Below are positions 28,935 to 38,389 of a stretch of 63,832 nt of DNA, piece after piece. This DNA is from Candidatus Nanopelagicales bacterium. Its GTDB lineage: Bacteria; Actinomycetota; Actinomycetes; S36-B12. The notes below the pieces were generated by a model that saw only the letters and a program-made list of their open reading frames with translations, had not been told where the DNA came from and did no database searches. Location: assembly GCA_012103605.1 (NCBI GenBank), contig WLWL01000004.1, forward strand, positions 1 through 63,832. The letters are read 5' to 3'. The position numbers and the translations under genes are program-made. How positions within the stretch are numbered: position 1 is the first letter of the stretch; every line of letters starts with the position of its first letter.

Positions 28935-29797
28935 AGGGGCAAGGCGAAGGCACGTCCAACTCGTCGGATCAACCCATCGGACTCCAGTGACTCCAAAGCC
29001 CGAAGCATCTGATCGCGATCGGTGGACAAATCCATCAACAGATCGCTGTCCAACGCAGTCTCGGACTCACGCAGAACGCTGAGAATCCGACCGCGTGCTT
29101 GTCGATCACTACCTTCATAGCGCGGCTGTCGCCTACGTCCAGCGTCTGATGGCGGGAAGCCAGCTGCGCGCCAGGCGCAGGAGCGCTTCAGTGGGCATAC
29201 CGAGCACTGCGGCGTCTTCTTCGTGCACACGAGGGCCCCAAGTTCCATGCTGGCGGCTGCCCATGCAGAGGGATCATCGGCCGCGGTGGCCAGTGAGTGG
29301 GCCAACGTTCGCTCGACGGCGCTGAGGTGAGATGGGGGCTCGGCGACTCCATTCCAGGCTCGAGAGATGGCTCGACGCACGTTAACGTCCAGCACGATGG
29401 ATTCGAGCCCGAATGCGAAGGCACGAATGGCGGCAGCTGTGTATTCGCCGACGCCCGGGAGCGTACGAAGTTCTTCATCGCTGGAAGGAACGCGACCGCC
29501 GTACTGATCGGCGATCCGCTGGGCGCTTGCGTGCAAACGAAGTGCCCGACGCGGGTAGCCCAGCCGTCCCCACGCCCGGACCGCCTCACCGGAAGGCTCC
29601 GAGGCCAACGCCGGCGGCGTTGGCCAGCGCTTCATCCACTCCTGCCAGAGGGGCTCGACTCGATGCACCGGGGTCTGCTGGAGCATGAACTCGGACACGA
29701 CCACTCCCCAGGGGGTGGAGTTCCGCCAGGGGAGGGGGCGGGCGTTGTCATCAAACCAGGAGCACACGCTGGCGACCCGACGTGTGTTGTGCGCCAC
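28931..29797 (-). CDS. mutY: A/G-specific adenine glycosylase MutY
   Basis: MutY removes adenine mispaired with 8-oxoguanine. The helix-hairpin-helix LPGVGEYTAAAI is followed by the catalytic-Asp segment VLDVNVRR and a [4Fe-4S] cluster motif CTKKTPQCSVCPLKRSC. GTG 29797 gives 288 residues starting at the AHNTRRVASVCSWFDDN region. The frame is open to 30112, but that extension lacks homology and lies antisense to the next gene. The C-terminus ends in a short winged-helix-like stretch, not a full 8-oxoG recognition domain. Confidence 0.92.
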   Translation of the reverse strand: MAHNTRRVASVCSWFDDNARPLPWRNSTPWGVVVSEFMLQQTPVHRVEPLWQEWMKRWPTPPALASEPSGEAVRAWGRLGYPRRALRLHASAQRIADQYGGRVPSSDEELRTLPGVGEYTAAAIRAFAFGLESIVLDVNVRRAISRAWNGVAEPPSHLSAVERTLAHSLATAADDPSAWAAASMELGALVCTKKTPQCSVCPLKRSCAWRAAGFPPSDAGRRRQPRYEGSDRQARGRILSVLRESETALDSDLLMDLSTDRDQMLRALESLESDGLIRRVGRAFALPL

Positions 29798-29833
29798 GGT
29801 ACGGATCGTTCCATGGGAGAGCGAACGTCGCAG

Positions 29834-29839
29834 TAACGT
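29834..29839 (+). promoter_or_regulatory. -10 element for the 29847 gene (leaderless type)
   Basis: TAACGT ends 7 nt before ATG 29847, and no ribosome site is visible, so the transcript probably begins at the ATG. Confidence 0.5.
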
Positions 29840-29846
29840 GGACAAC

Positions 29847-30488
29847 ATGGCCGGCCTGATGCAACCCGTAGGACCCGAGCCGTCCGTCGTGTACTGGGTC
29901 CGCAGGGGAGCCCTGCTTCTCGTCGTCGTCACCCTGGTGCTGGGTGGCTGGTGGTTCCTCGGATCTCGAAGCGCAGCCACGCCGGATACGTCGACCGAGG
30001 TCGCTGCCGAGGAGATCGAGGTGCTCGAAGACGATGGGTCCGCACCAACCGAAGAGGCACCGGCTACCCCTGCGGAGCCAACCGAATGCCTTGATTCGGC
30101 AATCGAGGTCACGGCGACAACGGACTCGTCGACGTATCGCGTCGGTCAGCAAGATCCGATTCTCACACTTACGATCACCAATGTCGGGGAAGTGCCCTGC
30201 TTCCGTGACATCGGGCCGAAGGCGAATGAGTTGGAGATCACCTCCGGCGGCTATCACGTGTGGTCGAGCGACGACTGTTCCACCAGCGATGAGTCGAACA
30301 GAACCTTGATGGCCCCCGGCAAGCAAGCGGTGTCGACACTGACCTGGAACAGCCGATTGAGTCAGAAGGGCTGCCCGGACGAAGGTAAGGGCAGGAAGGC
30401 CAAGGCCGGTCGCTATGAGGTCATCGGTAGGAACCTTAAAGTTACGAGCGATGGCACACCGTTCGCCTTGAGTAACAAGAAGAACTAG
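29847..30488 (+). CDS. Membrane-anchored exported protein, function unknown
   Basis: The 213-residue protein has a membrane helix at about 20-40, a Pro/Thr/Glu-rich linker (about 45-75) and a beta-rich extracytoplasmic domain with four Cys, in a pattern seen in actinobacterial secreted proteins. It sits where M. tuberculosis has Rv3587c, between mutY and radA; in that species disA also lies here but is absent in this window. Its TAG and the radA TAG on the other strand share the tetranucleotide CTAG. Confidence 0.72.
   Translation: MAGLMQPVGPEPSVVYWVRRGALLLVVVTLVLGGWWFLGSRSAATPDTSTEVAAEEIEVLEDDGSAPTEEAPATPAEPTECLDSAIEVTATTDSSTYRVGQQDPILTLTITNVGEVPCFRDIGPKANELEITSGGYHVWSSDDCSTSDESNRTLMAPGKQAVSTLTWNSRLSQKGCPDEGKGRKAKAGRYEVIGRNLKVTSDGTPFALSNKKN
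30485..30488. other. Shared CTAG: stop codons of two convergent genes
   Basis: The self-complementary CTAG gives TAG on each strand, ending the 29847 gene (+) and radA (-). Confidence 0.9.
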
Positions 30489-31894
30489 AAGGTCGGGTCT
30501 GGCTCGCGTATTCCCGACAGATCGGCGAATGCCTGGGCTAGATCGCGAACTTCGATGATTTCCACGGCTGACGTGCGCGACTCGAGTGCGGCCGTCGCGC
30601 CGATGGGCGTGAGAACACGGGCGTAGCCCAACCGAACAGCCTCCGCTATGCGCTGACCGATCATCGGCACTCGGCGTACATCTCCAGACAACGTGACCTC
30701 TCCGATGGCAGCGATGTCGAGCGGCAGGGGAGCGTCGTTGGCGGCGGATCCGATCGCTAAGCACGTAGCCAGGTCAGTACTCGGATCAACAAGGCGGATT
30801 CCTCCGACGGTTGCCACGAACACGTCTTTGTCGGCGAGTTTCAAGCCAGCTACCCGCTCGGTGATGGCGACGAGCATGGCAACCCGCGAAGAGTCCAGAC
30901 CGGACACTCCGCGGCGTGGGTTCGGATTGGTGGTGGGGGCGACGAGGGATTGCACCTCCGCCAGCATGGCCCGGCGGCCTTCGATGGTGACGGTGATGCA
31001 GGTGCCGGGGACGGGTGATCGACGATCCTCTCGAAAGAGCATGCTGGGGTCGACCACTTCCCGCAGGCCGCCGTCGGTTTGTTCGAAGCACGCGACCTCG
31101 TCGGCGGGGCCGTAACGATTCTTCACAGCCCGCAGCAGTCGCAGAGATGTGTGCCGATCACCCTCGAGGGAGAGCGTCGCGTCACAGATGTGCTCGAGAG
31201 CCCGCGGCCCAGCCACGGTGGATTCTTTCGTCACTTGACCGACGAGGCAGACCGGGATTCCGCGCGCTTTGGCTACTCGCGTCAGCGCGTGTGCCACCTC
31301 CATGACCTGCGCAACGCCTCCAGCCCGTCCATCCACGTCTGCCGAGGCGATGGTTTGAACGGAGTCGACGATGACGAGAGACAGATCCGAGCCGAGCGCG
31401 TCGATGTGTCCGATGACATTCGCGAGATCTGTTTCATCTGCGAGATACAGGTGCTCGTCGTCCACACCGATTCGTGAGGCCCGCACGGCGATCTGGTCGA
31501 CGCTCTCCTCACCGGAAACGTAGAGTGCGGCGCGACCGGTACGTGCGGCGATGGCGTTCGCGACGTCAAGCAGCAGTGTGCTCTTGCCAGCCCCCGGCTC
31601 ACCGCTCACGAGGAGCACCTGACCGGCTACTAGACCACCGCCAAGCACTCGATCGAATTCGCCGACGCCGGTACTTATTCGCGCCACCGGACCGGTGGCG
31701 GTGACAGCAGATACCGAGCGGGCGGGGGTGAGAGGCGCTGTGCCGCTGGTGGATGCTCGACGGCCCGGGGTCGGCGCGACGGGCGCAACCTCGGCGACCG
31801 TGCCGAACTCACCACACTTCACGCACTTGCCGGTCCAACGCAGCGCGGTCGCCCCGCAGGCGGAACAGGTGAATGAGGGCTTGGACTTTGGCAC
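30485..31894 (-). CDS. radA: DNA repair protein RadA
   Basis: RadA is a RecA-like, Lon-related helicase that processes recombination intermediates. The N-terminal zinc finger CSACGATALRWTGKCVKC, Walker A GEPGAGKST, the RadA-specific KNRYG and a Lon-like C-terminal domain are all visible. GTG 31894 gives 469 residues starting VPKSKPSFTC, matching the family; the opening to 31996 overlaps the upstream gene. It follows the Cys-rich gene with 10 bp between, so the two are probably one operon. The usual neighbour disA is absent. Confidence 0.94.
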   Translation of the reverse strand: MPKSKPSFTCSACGATALRWTGKCVKCGEFGTVAEVAPVAPTPGRRASTSGTAPLTPARSVSAVTATGPVARISTGVGEFDRVLGGGLVAGQVLLVSGEPGAGKSTLLLDVANAIAARTGRAALYVSGEESVDQIAVRASRIGVDDEHLYLADETDLANVIGHIDALGSDLSLVIVDSVQTIASADVDGRAGGVAQVMEVAHALTRVAKARGIPVCLVGQVTKESTVAGPRALEHICDATLSLEGDRHTSLRLLRAVKNRYGPADEVACFEQTDGGLREVVDPSMLFREDRRSPVPGTCITVTIEGRRAMLAEVQSLVAPTTNPNPRRGVSGLDSSRVAMLVAITERVAGLKLADKDVFVATVGGIRLVDPSTDLATCLAIGSAANDAPLPLDIAAIGEVTLSGDVRRVPMIGQRIAEAVRLGYARVLTPIGATAALESRTSAVEIIEVRDLAQAFADLSGIREPDPTF

Positions 31895-31904
31895 GGGAAC
31901 AGTG

Positions 31905-32666
31905 CTAGGGAACGGGATCGGCGGGGTGAGGTGCAAGAGCCGCATCGGTGGGGTTCGCACGCAGGAGCGCCTCCCGCTTGTCACACAGGTCAGCAAGAAC
32001 GTTGTAGGCCGGCTGTCCGATCAGCGCGATGATCTCGTCCCGGGAACTGACATAGACGGGGTCGGTTGCCACGTGCGCCTCCGGGTTTCCGGTGCAGTAC
32101 CACTGAAAGTCATGGCCTCCCTCCCCCCAGTTGCGGCGGTCGTATTCACCGAGGACGACTACCAGGCGCTCGGATCCGTCCTCGTACTCAAGATCTTCGT
32201 ATCCTCGGCGTAGGGGAAGTTGCCAGCACACCTCGGGCTTGGTTTCGATGAAGGAGACCCCTTCTTGATCAGCGAGGTGGTGCAGCGCGCAGCCGTAGCC
32301 TCCGGCGAACCCTTCGGAGTTGTGAAAGATGCATGCGTTGTCCACGACCCGGGTTTTGGATGCTCCGTCCTCCTTCTCGGTCCAGCCGCCCTTGTGACCA
32401 ATGTCGTGGTTCTCCCACAGCTCGGGCGTCAACTTCTCGACCCACCGTGCAACGCGCTTGCGATCCTTCTTCTCCGCAAAGTGAGCGCCGTGGACGCAGC
32501 ACCCCGCATCGGGTCGAGCAGCGTCGATGCCCTGGCAGCCGCGACCAAAGATGCAGGTCCACCGGGATGTCAACCAGGTCAGATCAGCCCGGATCAGTTG
32601 GTTGTCGTCGGCGGGATCGACGAACTCGACCCACTGCCGGGGAAAGTCCAGAGCTACTTCAGGCAC
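31905..32666 (-). CDS. Conserved Cys-rich actinobacterial protein (Rv0495c-like), function unknown
   Basis: The 253-residue protein has an unusual set of Cys and His: CIFGRGCQG, GCCVHGAHF, CIFHNSEGFAGGYGCALHHLA and a later CWQLPLRR. This recalls metal or iron-sulfur binding clusters of the YkgJ type. It has no signal peptide. From memory, the homologue Rv0495c also lies divergently next to the ppx gene, as here. The GTG start is supported by a -10 hexamer 6 nt upstream. A metal-cofactor role is inference. Confidence 0.78.
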   Translation of the reverse strand: MPEVALDFPRQWVEFVDPADDNQLIRADLTWLTSRWTCIFGRGCQGIDAARPDAGCCVHGAHFAEKKDRKRVARWVEKLTPELWENHDIGHKGGWTEKEDGASKTRVVDNACIFHNSEGFAGGYGCALHHLADQEGVSFIETKPEVCWQLPLRRGYEDLEYEDGSERLVVVLGEYDRRNWGEGGHDFQWYCTGNPEAHVATDPVYVSSRDEIIALIGQPAYNVLADLCDKREALLRANPTDAALAPHPADPVP

Positions 32667-32672
32667 GCGGGA

Positions 32673-32678
32673 AGCCTA
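32673..32678 (-). promoter_or_regulatory. -10 element for the Cys-rich gene-radA operon (leaderless type)
   Basis: On the minus strand TAGGCT ends 6 nt before GTG 32666. Confidence 0.48.
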
Positions 32679-32725
32679 GGTGACGAGGGTGACATTTGCG
32701 AGGGCGCGGGGGTGCGACCGGGACA

Positions 32726-32731
32726 TAGGGT
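32726..32731 (+). promoter_or_regulatory. -10 element for the ppx operon (leaderless type)
   Basis: TAGGGT ends 6 nt before GTG 32738. It is divergent from the TAGGCT 47 bp away. Confidence 0.48.
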
Positions 32732-32737
32732 GGCGTT

Positions 32738-33667
32738 GTGCGGATGGGCGTCCTCGATGTGGGAAGCAACACGGTGCACCTGCTGCTGGTGGATGCGCAT
32801 TATGGGGCTGCGCCGATCCCCGCGTCCAAGCACAAGGTGCCGCTTCGGCTGGCCGAACACACGGACGCAGATGGGATCATCGATCAGGAGTTGATCGATG
32901 CGCTGGTCGCCTTTATCGACCATAGTCAAACCATCGCTGAGGATCAAGGTGCGACGGAGATCATCACTTTTGCGACGTCTGCTATTCGAAGTGCGAGCAA
33001 CGGTGACGCGATCATCGACGAGATTCGCCACCGGACGGGGATCGTGATCGACGTCCTGACCGGGGAAGAAGAGGCGCGGCTGACGTTCCTTGCGGTGCGT
33101 CGGTGGTTCGGGTGGTCTTCCGGTCAGTTACTGGTGATGGATATCGGCGGCGGATCGTTGGAATTGGCCACCGGACCGGATGAGGAACCGGAAGTGGCCA
33201 TTTCGCTGCCGCTTGGAGCAGGCGCCTTGACGCGTGAGTTCATCACCGATGACCCACCGTCGAAGTCGCAGATCAAGGCAATGCGAACGTTCGCTCGGGC
33301 CCAGATCGCCGACTCCATCGGCCCGTTGCGTCGGGCTGCGGATCCAATGCTGTGCGTAGCCACGAGTAAGACTTTCAAGCAGCTCGCCCGCATCGCTGGA
33401 GCTCCGCCGTCCTCGGAAGGTGTGCATGTTCGACGCACGTTGCACGCGTCCAGCGTTCGTGAGGTGGTCACGCTTCTCTCGGGGCTCTCGGTGGCTGAAC
33501 GTGCACCCTTGCCGGGGGTGTCTGCTGGCCGGGCTGCTCAATTGCTGGCCGGAGCCGTTGTCGCAGAAGCGGCGATGGATCTTCTCGACGTTGAGGAACT
33601 CGATGTGTGTCCGTGGGCATTGCGGGAGGGAGTCATTCTCCGCCGCATGGATGGGCTACCTCGATGA
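32738..33667 (+). CDS. ppx: Exopolyphosphatase / guanosine pentaphosphatase (Ppx/GppA)
   Basis: Members hydrolyse terminal phosphate from polyphosphate or pppGpp. The 309 residues contain the ASKHA-fold phosphate loops LDVGSNTVHLL (6-16) and MDIGGGSLEL (about 133-142) and the GEEEARLT segment. This is the short form without a C-terminal HD domain, as in the mycobacterial Ppx/GppA proteins. It is first in a unit whose stop overlaps the P-type ATPase ATG. Substrate preference cannot be read from sequence. Confidence 0.88.
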   Translation: MRMGVLDVGSNTVHLLLVDAHYGAAPIPASKHKVPLRLAEHTDADGIIDQELIDALVAFIDHSQTIAEDQGATEIITFATSAIRSASNGDAIIDEIRHRTGIVIDVLTGEEEARLTFLAVRRWFGWSSGQLLVMDIGGGSLELATGPDEEPEVAISLPLGAGALTREFITDDPPSKSQIKAMRTFARAQIADSIGPLRRAADPMLCVATSKTFKQLARIAGAPPSSEGVHVRRTLHASSVREVVTLLSGLSVAERAPLPGVSAGRAAQLLAGAVVAEAAMDLLDVEELDVCPWALREGVILRRMDGLPR

Positions 33668-36033
33668 CAAGCGGTCCGGGCTTGAGCACCCACACCAAGG
33701 CTGTCGAACATGGACTCACCGACGATGACGTGCGTGCGCGAGTCGAACGAGGCGAATTCAACGAAGCCCCCGTCGCCAACTCCCGGAGTTTCGCTGACAT
33801 CGTCCGGAAGAACACCTTCACTTGGTTCAACGGCCTGATCGGATCCCTGTGGGTGATCATGCTCATCGTCGCCCCCATTCAGGATTCCCTGTTCGGGTTC
33901 GTGATCGTGGCAAACACTCTGATCGGCATCGTTCAGGAATACCGGGCTGCCAGAACCCTCGAAAAGTTGGCGGTCATTGGGGAAGCCAAGCCCACAGTGC
34001 GTCGCAACGGAACCGACATCGAGGTGCGGGCTGCGGATGTGGTGATCGACGACGTCATCGTGGTCAAAACAGGCGATCAGCTCGTTGTTGATGGAGTCAT
34101 TTTGAAAACCATCGGCTTGCAGATCGACGAAAGTTTGTTGACCGGAGAAGCGGACCCCGTCGACAAGCAAACCGGGGATACGGCGATGTCGGGATCTTTC
34201 GTCGTGGCCGGCTCGGGGATTTACCAAGCCACTCGTGTGGGACGGGAGTCGTTCGCCTCTGGGCTGACGGAGCAGGCAAAGAAGTTTGCGCTGACGAATT
34301 CCGAGCTTCGTGATGCGATCAACAAGTTCATCAGAATTGTTAGTTACTTCTTGGTTCCCGTTGGTGTGCTCTTGTTGACATCCCAACTAATCCGTGCGGA
34401 GTTGCCGGTGAAGGAAGCCGTACGCGGCACCATCGCAGGTGTCGTGACGATGGTTCCCGATGGCCTGGTTCTGCTAACCAGCATCGCCATGGCAGTTTCA
34501 GTGATTCGATTGGCCCAACGACGCGTTCTGGTGCAGGACCTGCCAGCCGTCGAGGTGCTGGCCCGGGTCGACACGGTGTGCGCCGACAAAACGGGGACAC
34601 TCACCGAGCCCGGCATGCACATGGACGATGTCATCGCAGTGGGTCGAGAATCAGCCGACGAGCTGCGCCAACTGCTCGGAGCATTGGCGGCGTCGGAAGC
34701 ATCGCCAAATCCCACGATCCTCGCCATCGCTCGCTCATGCCCGGATCCCGGATGGTCGGTGGCATCCACCGTGCCGTTTTCGAGTACCCGAAAGTGGTCC
34801 TCAGCCACTTTCGACGACCACGGAGTGTGGGTCCTCGGCGCACCGGAAGTGGTAGTGCCTGACCATCAGGACGTCGTCGACGTCGCTACGCGTTATGCCA
34901 ATCGAGGAGCACGGGTCCTTGTTGTTGCCCGGTCGGATAGTGACGACGGTGCAGTCTCGGTCGATCGAGGACCGGGTCCCGTGGCTCCCGCGGCTGTCGT
35001 GGTCATCGATCAACAGTTGCGCGACGATGCTCGTGCCACCGTCGAGTACTTTCTTAATCAAGGTGTGCACGTGAAGGTCCTCTCGGGCGACAACACCGAA
35101 ACGGTCGGTGCCATTGCCGACGAAGCAGGCATTCCTGGATCCGATAATCCAGTCGACGCGCGTCATGCGCCGACACGTCCGCAGGAATTGACAGGCGTTA
35201 TGGCCGAGCATTCGGTATTCGGTCGGGTGACACCTGCTCAGAAGCAGCAGATGGTGGACGCGCTGCAACTCGGTGGGTCGACCGTCGCGATGACCGGGGA
35301 CGGCGTCAATGACGTCTTGGCGCTGAAGAACGCCGATCTCGGCATCGCCATGGGAAATGGATCGGGCGCAACCCGCGCGGTCGCGCAACTCGTCCTGCTG
35401 GATAGCAAGTGGTCGGTCTTGCCGAGGGTCGTCGCCGAAGGGCGTCGAGTTCTGGGAAATATCGAGCGAGTCTCCGACGTCTTCCTCACCAAAAGCGTGT
35501 ACTCCACGGTGATATCGGTGCTGACCGGTGTCTTCGCCGTGGTGTTTCCGTTTCTGCCGCGCCATCTATCGCTGGTGAGCGCGCTGACCATCGGTATCCC
35601 GGGGTTCTTCTTGGCTCTCATGCCCAATGAGGAGCGATTCCGCCCCGGGTTCTTCAAGCGAGTCCTCGCCTTCGCGATCCCTGCAGGCTTCATCGCCGCC
35701 GCCTCGGCCTGGACGAGTTACGCGGTAGCACTGTGGGTGTCGGAGCCCGTTCTGAACGCCCAGAAGGCAGCCACGGTCTCCTTGTTCATCGTGGCGACGG
35801 GGGTTCTGGCTATCTCTGCGCGTCCGCTGAATCTTGTTCGTTGGGGCATCATCGGCCTGATGGTGGCGAGCTTTGCCGCCGTGATCTACATTCCACCGCT
35901 CTCTGAATTCTTCGCCCTGAGTTTGAGCCCAGAGCCGTACAGCCTGGTGGCGATAGCAGTGGGGTTGGCTGGCGCCGTGGCCGTGTGGGGGGCCGGTTTA
36001 GTGGCCGATCGTTGGCGTCGGGCGAGGAATTGA
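33664..36033 (+). CDS. ctpE: P-type cation ATPase, CtpE-like (probable Ca2+ transport)
   Basis: The 789-residue membrane pump has the actuator motif LTGEADPV, the phosphorylation site [10 protein letters not shown] (about 309-318), and the hinge [11 protein letters not shown]. Six or more C-terminal helices are apparent after the hinge. The N-terminal [17 protein letters not shown] and [19 protein letters not shown] segments closely resemble mycobacterial CtpE, reported as a calcium-uptake ATPase (from memory). The ATG overlaps the ppx stop (ATGA), indicating coupled expression. Ion specificity is inferred by similarity. Confidence 0.85.
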   Translation: MTSGPGLSTHTKAVEHGLTDDDVRARVERGEFNEAPVANSRSFADIVRKNTFTWFNGLIGSLWVIMLIVAPIQDSLFGFVIVANTLIGIVQEYRAARTLEKLAVIGEAKPTVRRNGTDIEVRAADVVIDDVIVVKTGDQLVVDGVILKTIGLQIDESLLTGEADPVDKQTGDTAMSGSFVVAGSGIYQATRVGRESFASGLTEQAKKFALTNSELRDAINKFIRIVSYFLVPVGVLLLTSQLIRAELPVKEAVRGTIAGVVTMVPDGLVLLTSIAMAVSVIRLAQRRVLVQDLPAVEVLARVDTVCADKTGTLTEPGMHMDDVIAVGRESADELRQLLGALAASEASPNPTILAIARSCPDPGWSVASTVPFSSTRKWSSATFDDHGVWVLGAPEVVVPDHQDVVDVATRYANRGARVLVVARSDSDDGAVSVDRGPGPVAPAAVVVIDQQLRDDARATVEYFLNQGVHVKVLSGDNTETVGAIADEAGIPGSDNPVDARHAPTRPQELTGVMAEHSVFGRVTPAQKQQMVDALQLGGSTVAMTGDGVNDVLALKNADLGIAMGNGSGATRAVAQLVLLDSKWSVLPRVVAEGRRVLGNIERVSDVFLTKSVYSTVISVLTGVFAVVFPFLPRHLSLVSALTIGIPGFFLALMPNEERFRPGFFKRVLAFAIPAGFIAAASAWTSYAVALWVSEPVLNAQKAATVSLFIVATGVLAISARPLNLVRWGIIGLMVASFAAVIYIPPLSEFFALSLSPEPYSLVAIAVGLAGAVAVWGAGLVADRWRRARN

Positions 36034-36827
36034 TGATGTCGCGGCAGTACACGATCGGCTTGTCGTCGTCGTCGGTGTATCCAGAATCGACGGCCGTCGC
36101 CTTCGAATTGGCCGCAGACCTCGGGTACGACGGCATCGAGGTGATGGTCGGCACCGATGCGATGAGTCAGGATCTCGCGACCTTGAAGGGCCTGGTCGAT
36201 CATTACCAAGTACCTGTTCTTTCCATCCACGCACCGTGCCTGCTGATCACTCAGCGGGTGTGGGGGACCGATCCGTGGGGAAAGCTCGATAAGGCCCGCG
36301 ATGTTGCCGAGGCGCTTGGCGCGTCGACAGTTGTCGTCCATCCACCCTTTCGGTGGCAACGTGAGTATGCGCGATCCTTCGAAGACGGAATTGCCCGGAT
36401 GGAGGAAGTAACCGACGTGGTCTTCGCTGTCGAGAATATGTATCCGTGGCGTGCTGGCCCGTCGGCGTTGGGTGCTTATGCGCCCCACTGGGATATTCGC
36501 CAGCAGGATTACCGACACGCCACAGTGGATCTTTCACACACCGCGGTCTCACGGACGGACCCGCGGGACATGGTGCGTGACCTGGCCGATCGAGTTGCAC
36601 ATTTGCATTTGGCCGATGGCACCGATTCGGCGCGTGATGAGCACCTTGTTCCTGGCCGGGGTGACCAGCCTGTCGCTGAGGTTCTTGCAGGTTTGGCGGA
36701 AGCAGGCTTCGGAGGTTCTGTAATCGCGGAGGTTTCCACGCGGAGCGCCCAAAGCCGCGATGAGCGAGTCGCGGATCTGCGAGAGACCCTGGATTTCGCT
36801 CGCAAGCACCTCGGTGGTGCCTCGTGA
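36033..36827 (+). CDS. Sugar phosphate isomerase/epimerase family protein
   Basis: A 264-residue TIM-barrel of the xylose-isomerase-like/AP endonuclease 2 superfamily is shown by [46 protein letters not shown] and HLHLADG, which carry the expected metal-binding His, Glu and Asp. It corresponds by position to M. tuberculosis Rv0498. ATG 36033 shares a base with the ATPase stop (TGATG); ATG 36036 is an equal alternative. The substrate is unknown. Confidence 0.82.
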   Translation: MMSRQYTIGLSSSSVYPESTAVAFELAADLGYDGIEVMVGTDAMSQDLATLKGLVDHYQVPVLSIHAPCLLITQRVWGTDPWGKLDKARDVAEALGASTVVVHPPFRWQREYARSFEDGIARMEEVTDVVFAVENMYPWRAGPSALGAYAPHWDIRQQDYRHATVDLSHTAVSRTDPRDMVRDLADRVAHLHLADGTDSARDEHLVPGRGDQPVAEVLAGLAEAGFGGSVIAEVSTRSAQSRDERVADLRETLDFARKHLGGAS

Positions 36828-37429
36828 ACTCACCCAACGATGATCGGCGCGCCGCCATCGACCGCGCTGCTCGGGCGATATTTGAGCGTCGTGGTTACGC
36901 GTCGGTGACGGTGAAGTCCATCGCCGTGGCTGCCGGCGTGGGGCCGTCTGTCCTGTCCTCTTTCTACCGGAACAAGGCCGAGCTGTTTGCCGCCGTCATG
37001 GATCTTCCGTTCGACCCCGCATCGGCGATCCCACGCCTGGTGGCACCAGGTCTCGATGGGTTGGGAGAGCGGTTGGTTCGCTTGGCCTTGCAGGCTGCCC
37101 AAGACGAGCAGCTACGGGATGACGTAGGTGCGGTCGGCCCGCTCATCCCGGGGGCGGTGACCAACACGCCTGGCAGCGTTCGAGCGGTCTGGGAATACAT
37201 CACCGGTGAGGTTGTGGATCAGGTTCTCCTTCGCGCTGGTATTCCCGACGCCAAGATGCGCGGGGCCCTCATTACGTCTTTTCTCGGTGGCATCATCATC
37301 GCCCGTTACGGCGTTGTTGTGGAGCCGCTCGCGTCGGCATCGGAGGACGAGGTCGTGGCACTGGTCGGTCCGACGATCCAGCGTCTACTCGATCCGACCC
37401 AACCGCTGTTAGCACCTGTGGCACAGTAA
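36824..37429 (+). CDS. TetR-family transcriptional regulator
   Basis: The 201-residue protein has an N-terminal helix-turn-helix in TetR form, with [17 protein letters not shown] then [19 protein letters not shown] (about 20-55), and a ligand-binding helical domain. The GTG overlaps the isomerase stop (GTGA), so it is the last gene of the ppx-ATPase-isomerase unit and may regulate it. The effector is unknown. Confidence 0.88.
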   Translation: MNSPNDDRRAAIDRAARAIFERRGYASVTVKSIAVAAGVGPSVLSSFYRNKAELFAAVMDLPFDPASAIPRLVAPGLDGLGERLVRLALQAAQDEQLRDDVGAVGPLIPGAVTNTPGSVRAVWEYITGEVVDQVLLRAGIPDAKMRGALITSFLGGIIIARYGVVVEPLASASEDEVVALVGPTIQRLLDPTQPLLAPVAQ

Positions 37430-37435
37430 GTAACC

Positions 37436-38257
37436 ATGAACCGAGTGGCCATGGTCGGTGGCGGTGCGATGGGTGGAGCCATCGTGGAAGGCATCCTCGG
37501 TGGTGTCCCCGATGCGCAGGTAACGGTTGTCGAGGCGAACGACGAGCGCGCGGAGATGTGGCGCCGTCGCGGAGATGTCCGAGTGGCAGACCTGACCGAA
37601 GCCGTCAGCGACGCCGACGTGATCTTCCTCGCCGTCAAGCCGGACCAGATCACCGATGTTCTCGGGCAGGCAGCTGAGTCGGTGAACCCGAGCGCAGTGG
37701 TCGTCTCGATCGCGGCGGGAGTGCCGGTGGCGGTGCTCGAGAGACATGCGCCGGACGGGGTCGCCGTCGCCAGAGCCATGCCGAATACGCCGGTACGGGT
37801 CGGTCGAGGGGTTGTCGGCCTCGTGGCGGGCACCACGTGTTCGGCGGAGCAACTGCAACAGGTGGTCCGCCTTCTGGATCCGGTCTCGACGGTGATTGTG
37901 ATGGATGAGGCGCTCATCGACTCACTTACCGCGACCTCCGGCAGCGGACCCGCCTACGTGTTCTACCTGGCCGAGTCGATGATGAAGGCGGCCGTGGACC
38001 TCGGCCTTGATCGGTCCACAGCGAGCACTCTGGTGGCTGAAACCATCGCGGGATCCGCACTGCTTCTCGCCTCCGAGCCCGACGATCCAGCAGCGCTGCG
38101 GGCGGCAGTCACCTCCCCCGGAGGGACGACGGCGGCTGCCATCGCCGTCTTCGACTCCGAGGGCCTAGCCAGGACCATTGAGAATGGCATGCGGGCGGCT
38201 CACGGGCGAGCCGGTGAGATGTCTGCCGAGCGCGCAGATCATGCAGATCAGGGGTAA
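37436..38257 (+). CDS. proC: Pyrroline-5-carboxylate reductase
   Basis: ProC performs the last step of proline synthesis. VAMVGGGAMGGAIVEG (4-19) is the NAD(P)H site, VFLAVKP-like FLAVKPDQ and ARAMPNTP follow, and the C-terminal signature TATSGSGPAYVFYLAESM with TSPGGTTAAAI is complete. It has 273 residues. It begins 7 nt after the TetR gene with no clear ribosome site of its own. Confidence 0.94.
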   Translation: MNRVAMVGGGAMGGAIVEGILGGVPDAQVTVVEANDERAEMWRRRGDVRVADLTEAVSDADVIFLAVKPDQITDVLGQAAESVNPSAVVVSIAAGVPVAVLERHAPDGVAVARAMPNTPVRVGRGVVGLVAGTTCSAEQLQQVVRLLDPVSTVIVMDEALIDSLTATSGSGPAYVFYLAESMMKAAVDLGLDRSTASTLVAETIAGSALLLASEPDDPAALRAAVTSPGGTTAAAIAVFDSEGLARTIENGMRAAHGRAGEMSAERADHADQG

Positions 38258-38258
38258 T

Positions 38259-38301
38259 GCCGCCTGAGAGCGGCGAGCGTCGGCGTATGGCAATCTTTTT
38301 T
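38259..38301 (+). terminator. Weak candidate terminator after proC
   Basis: A GCCGC-N6-GCGGC hairpin (38259-38274) starts 2 nt after the proC stop, but the T6 run (38296-38301) lies 21 nt beyond it. The distance makes intrinsic termination doubtful. Confidence 0.2.
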
Positions 38302-38318
38302 GGGAATCGACTTTCGCT

Positions 38319-38344
38319 GGGAACCCTTCGCGACTAATGTTCCC
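38319..38344. promoter_or_regulatory. Inverted repeat and -10 upstream of the HTH gene
   Basis: GGGAAC (38319-38324) and GTTCCC (38339-38344) form a dyad with 14 bp between arms. TAATGT (38335-38340), a possible -10 for the HTH gene, overlaps the right arm, as expected for a repressor site. Autoregulation is inference. Confidence 0.35.
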
Positions 38345-38389
38345 CTCTACGAGACCGGGGAGCCGGCAAGGACGAGGACGGATCACATC

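Noticed and set aside
29798-30112. N-terminal extension of mutY giving 393 residues
   Set aside because: It is Ser/Thr-rich with no homology to MutY and is antisense to the 29847 gene; GTG 29797 gives a normal-length enzyme.
31902-31907. TAGCAC as a leaderless -10 for radA
   Set aside because: The sixth base is wrong and the TAG is the stop codon of the upstream gene; radA is better explained as second in that operon.
38296-38301. T6 run as a terminator for proC
   Set aside because: The nearest hairpin ends 21 nt upstream, too far for intrinsic termination; kept only as a weak feature.
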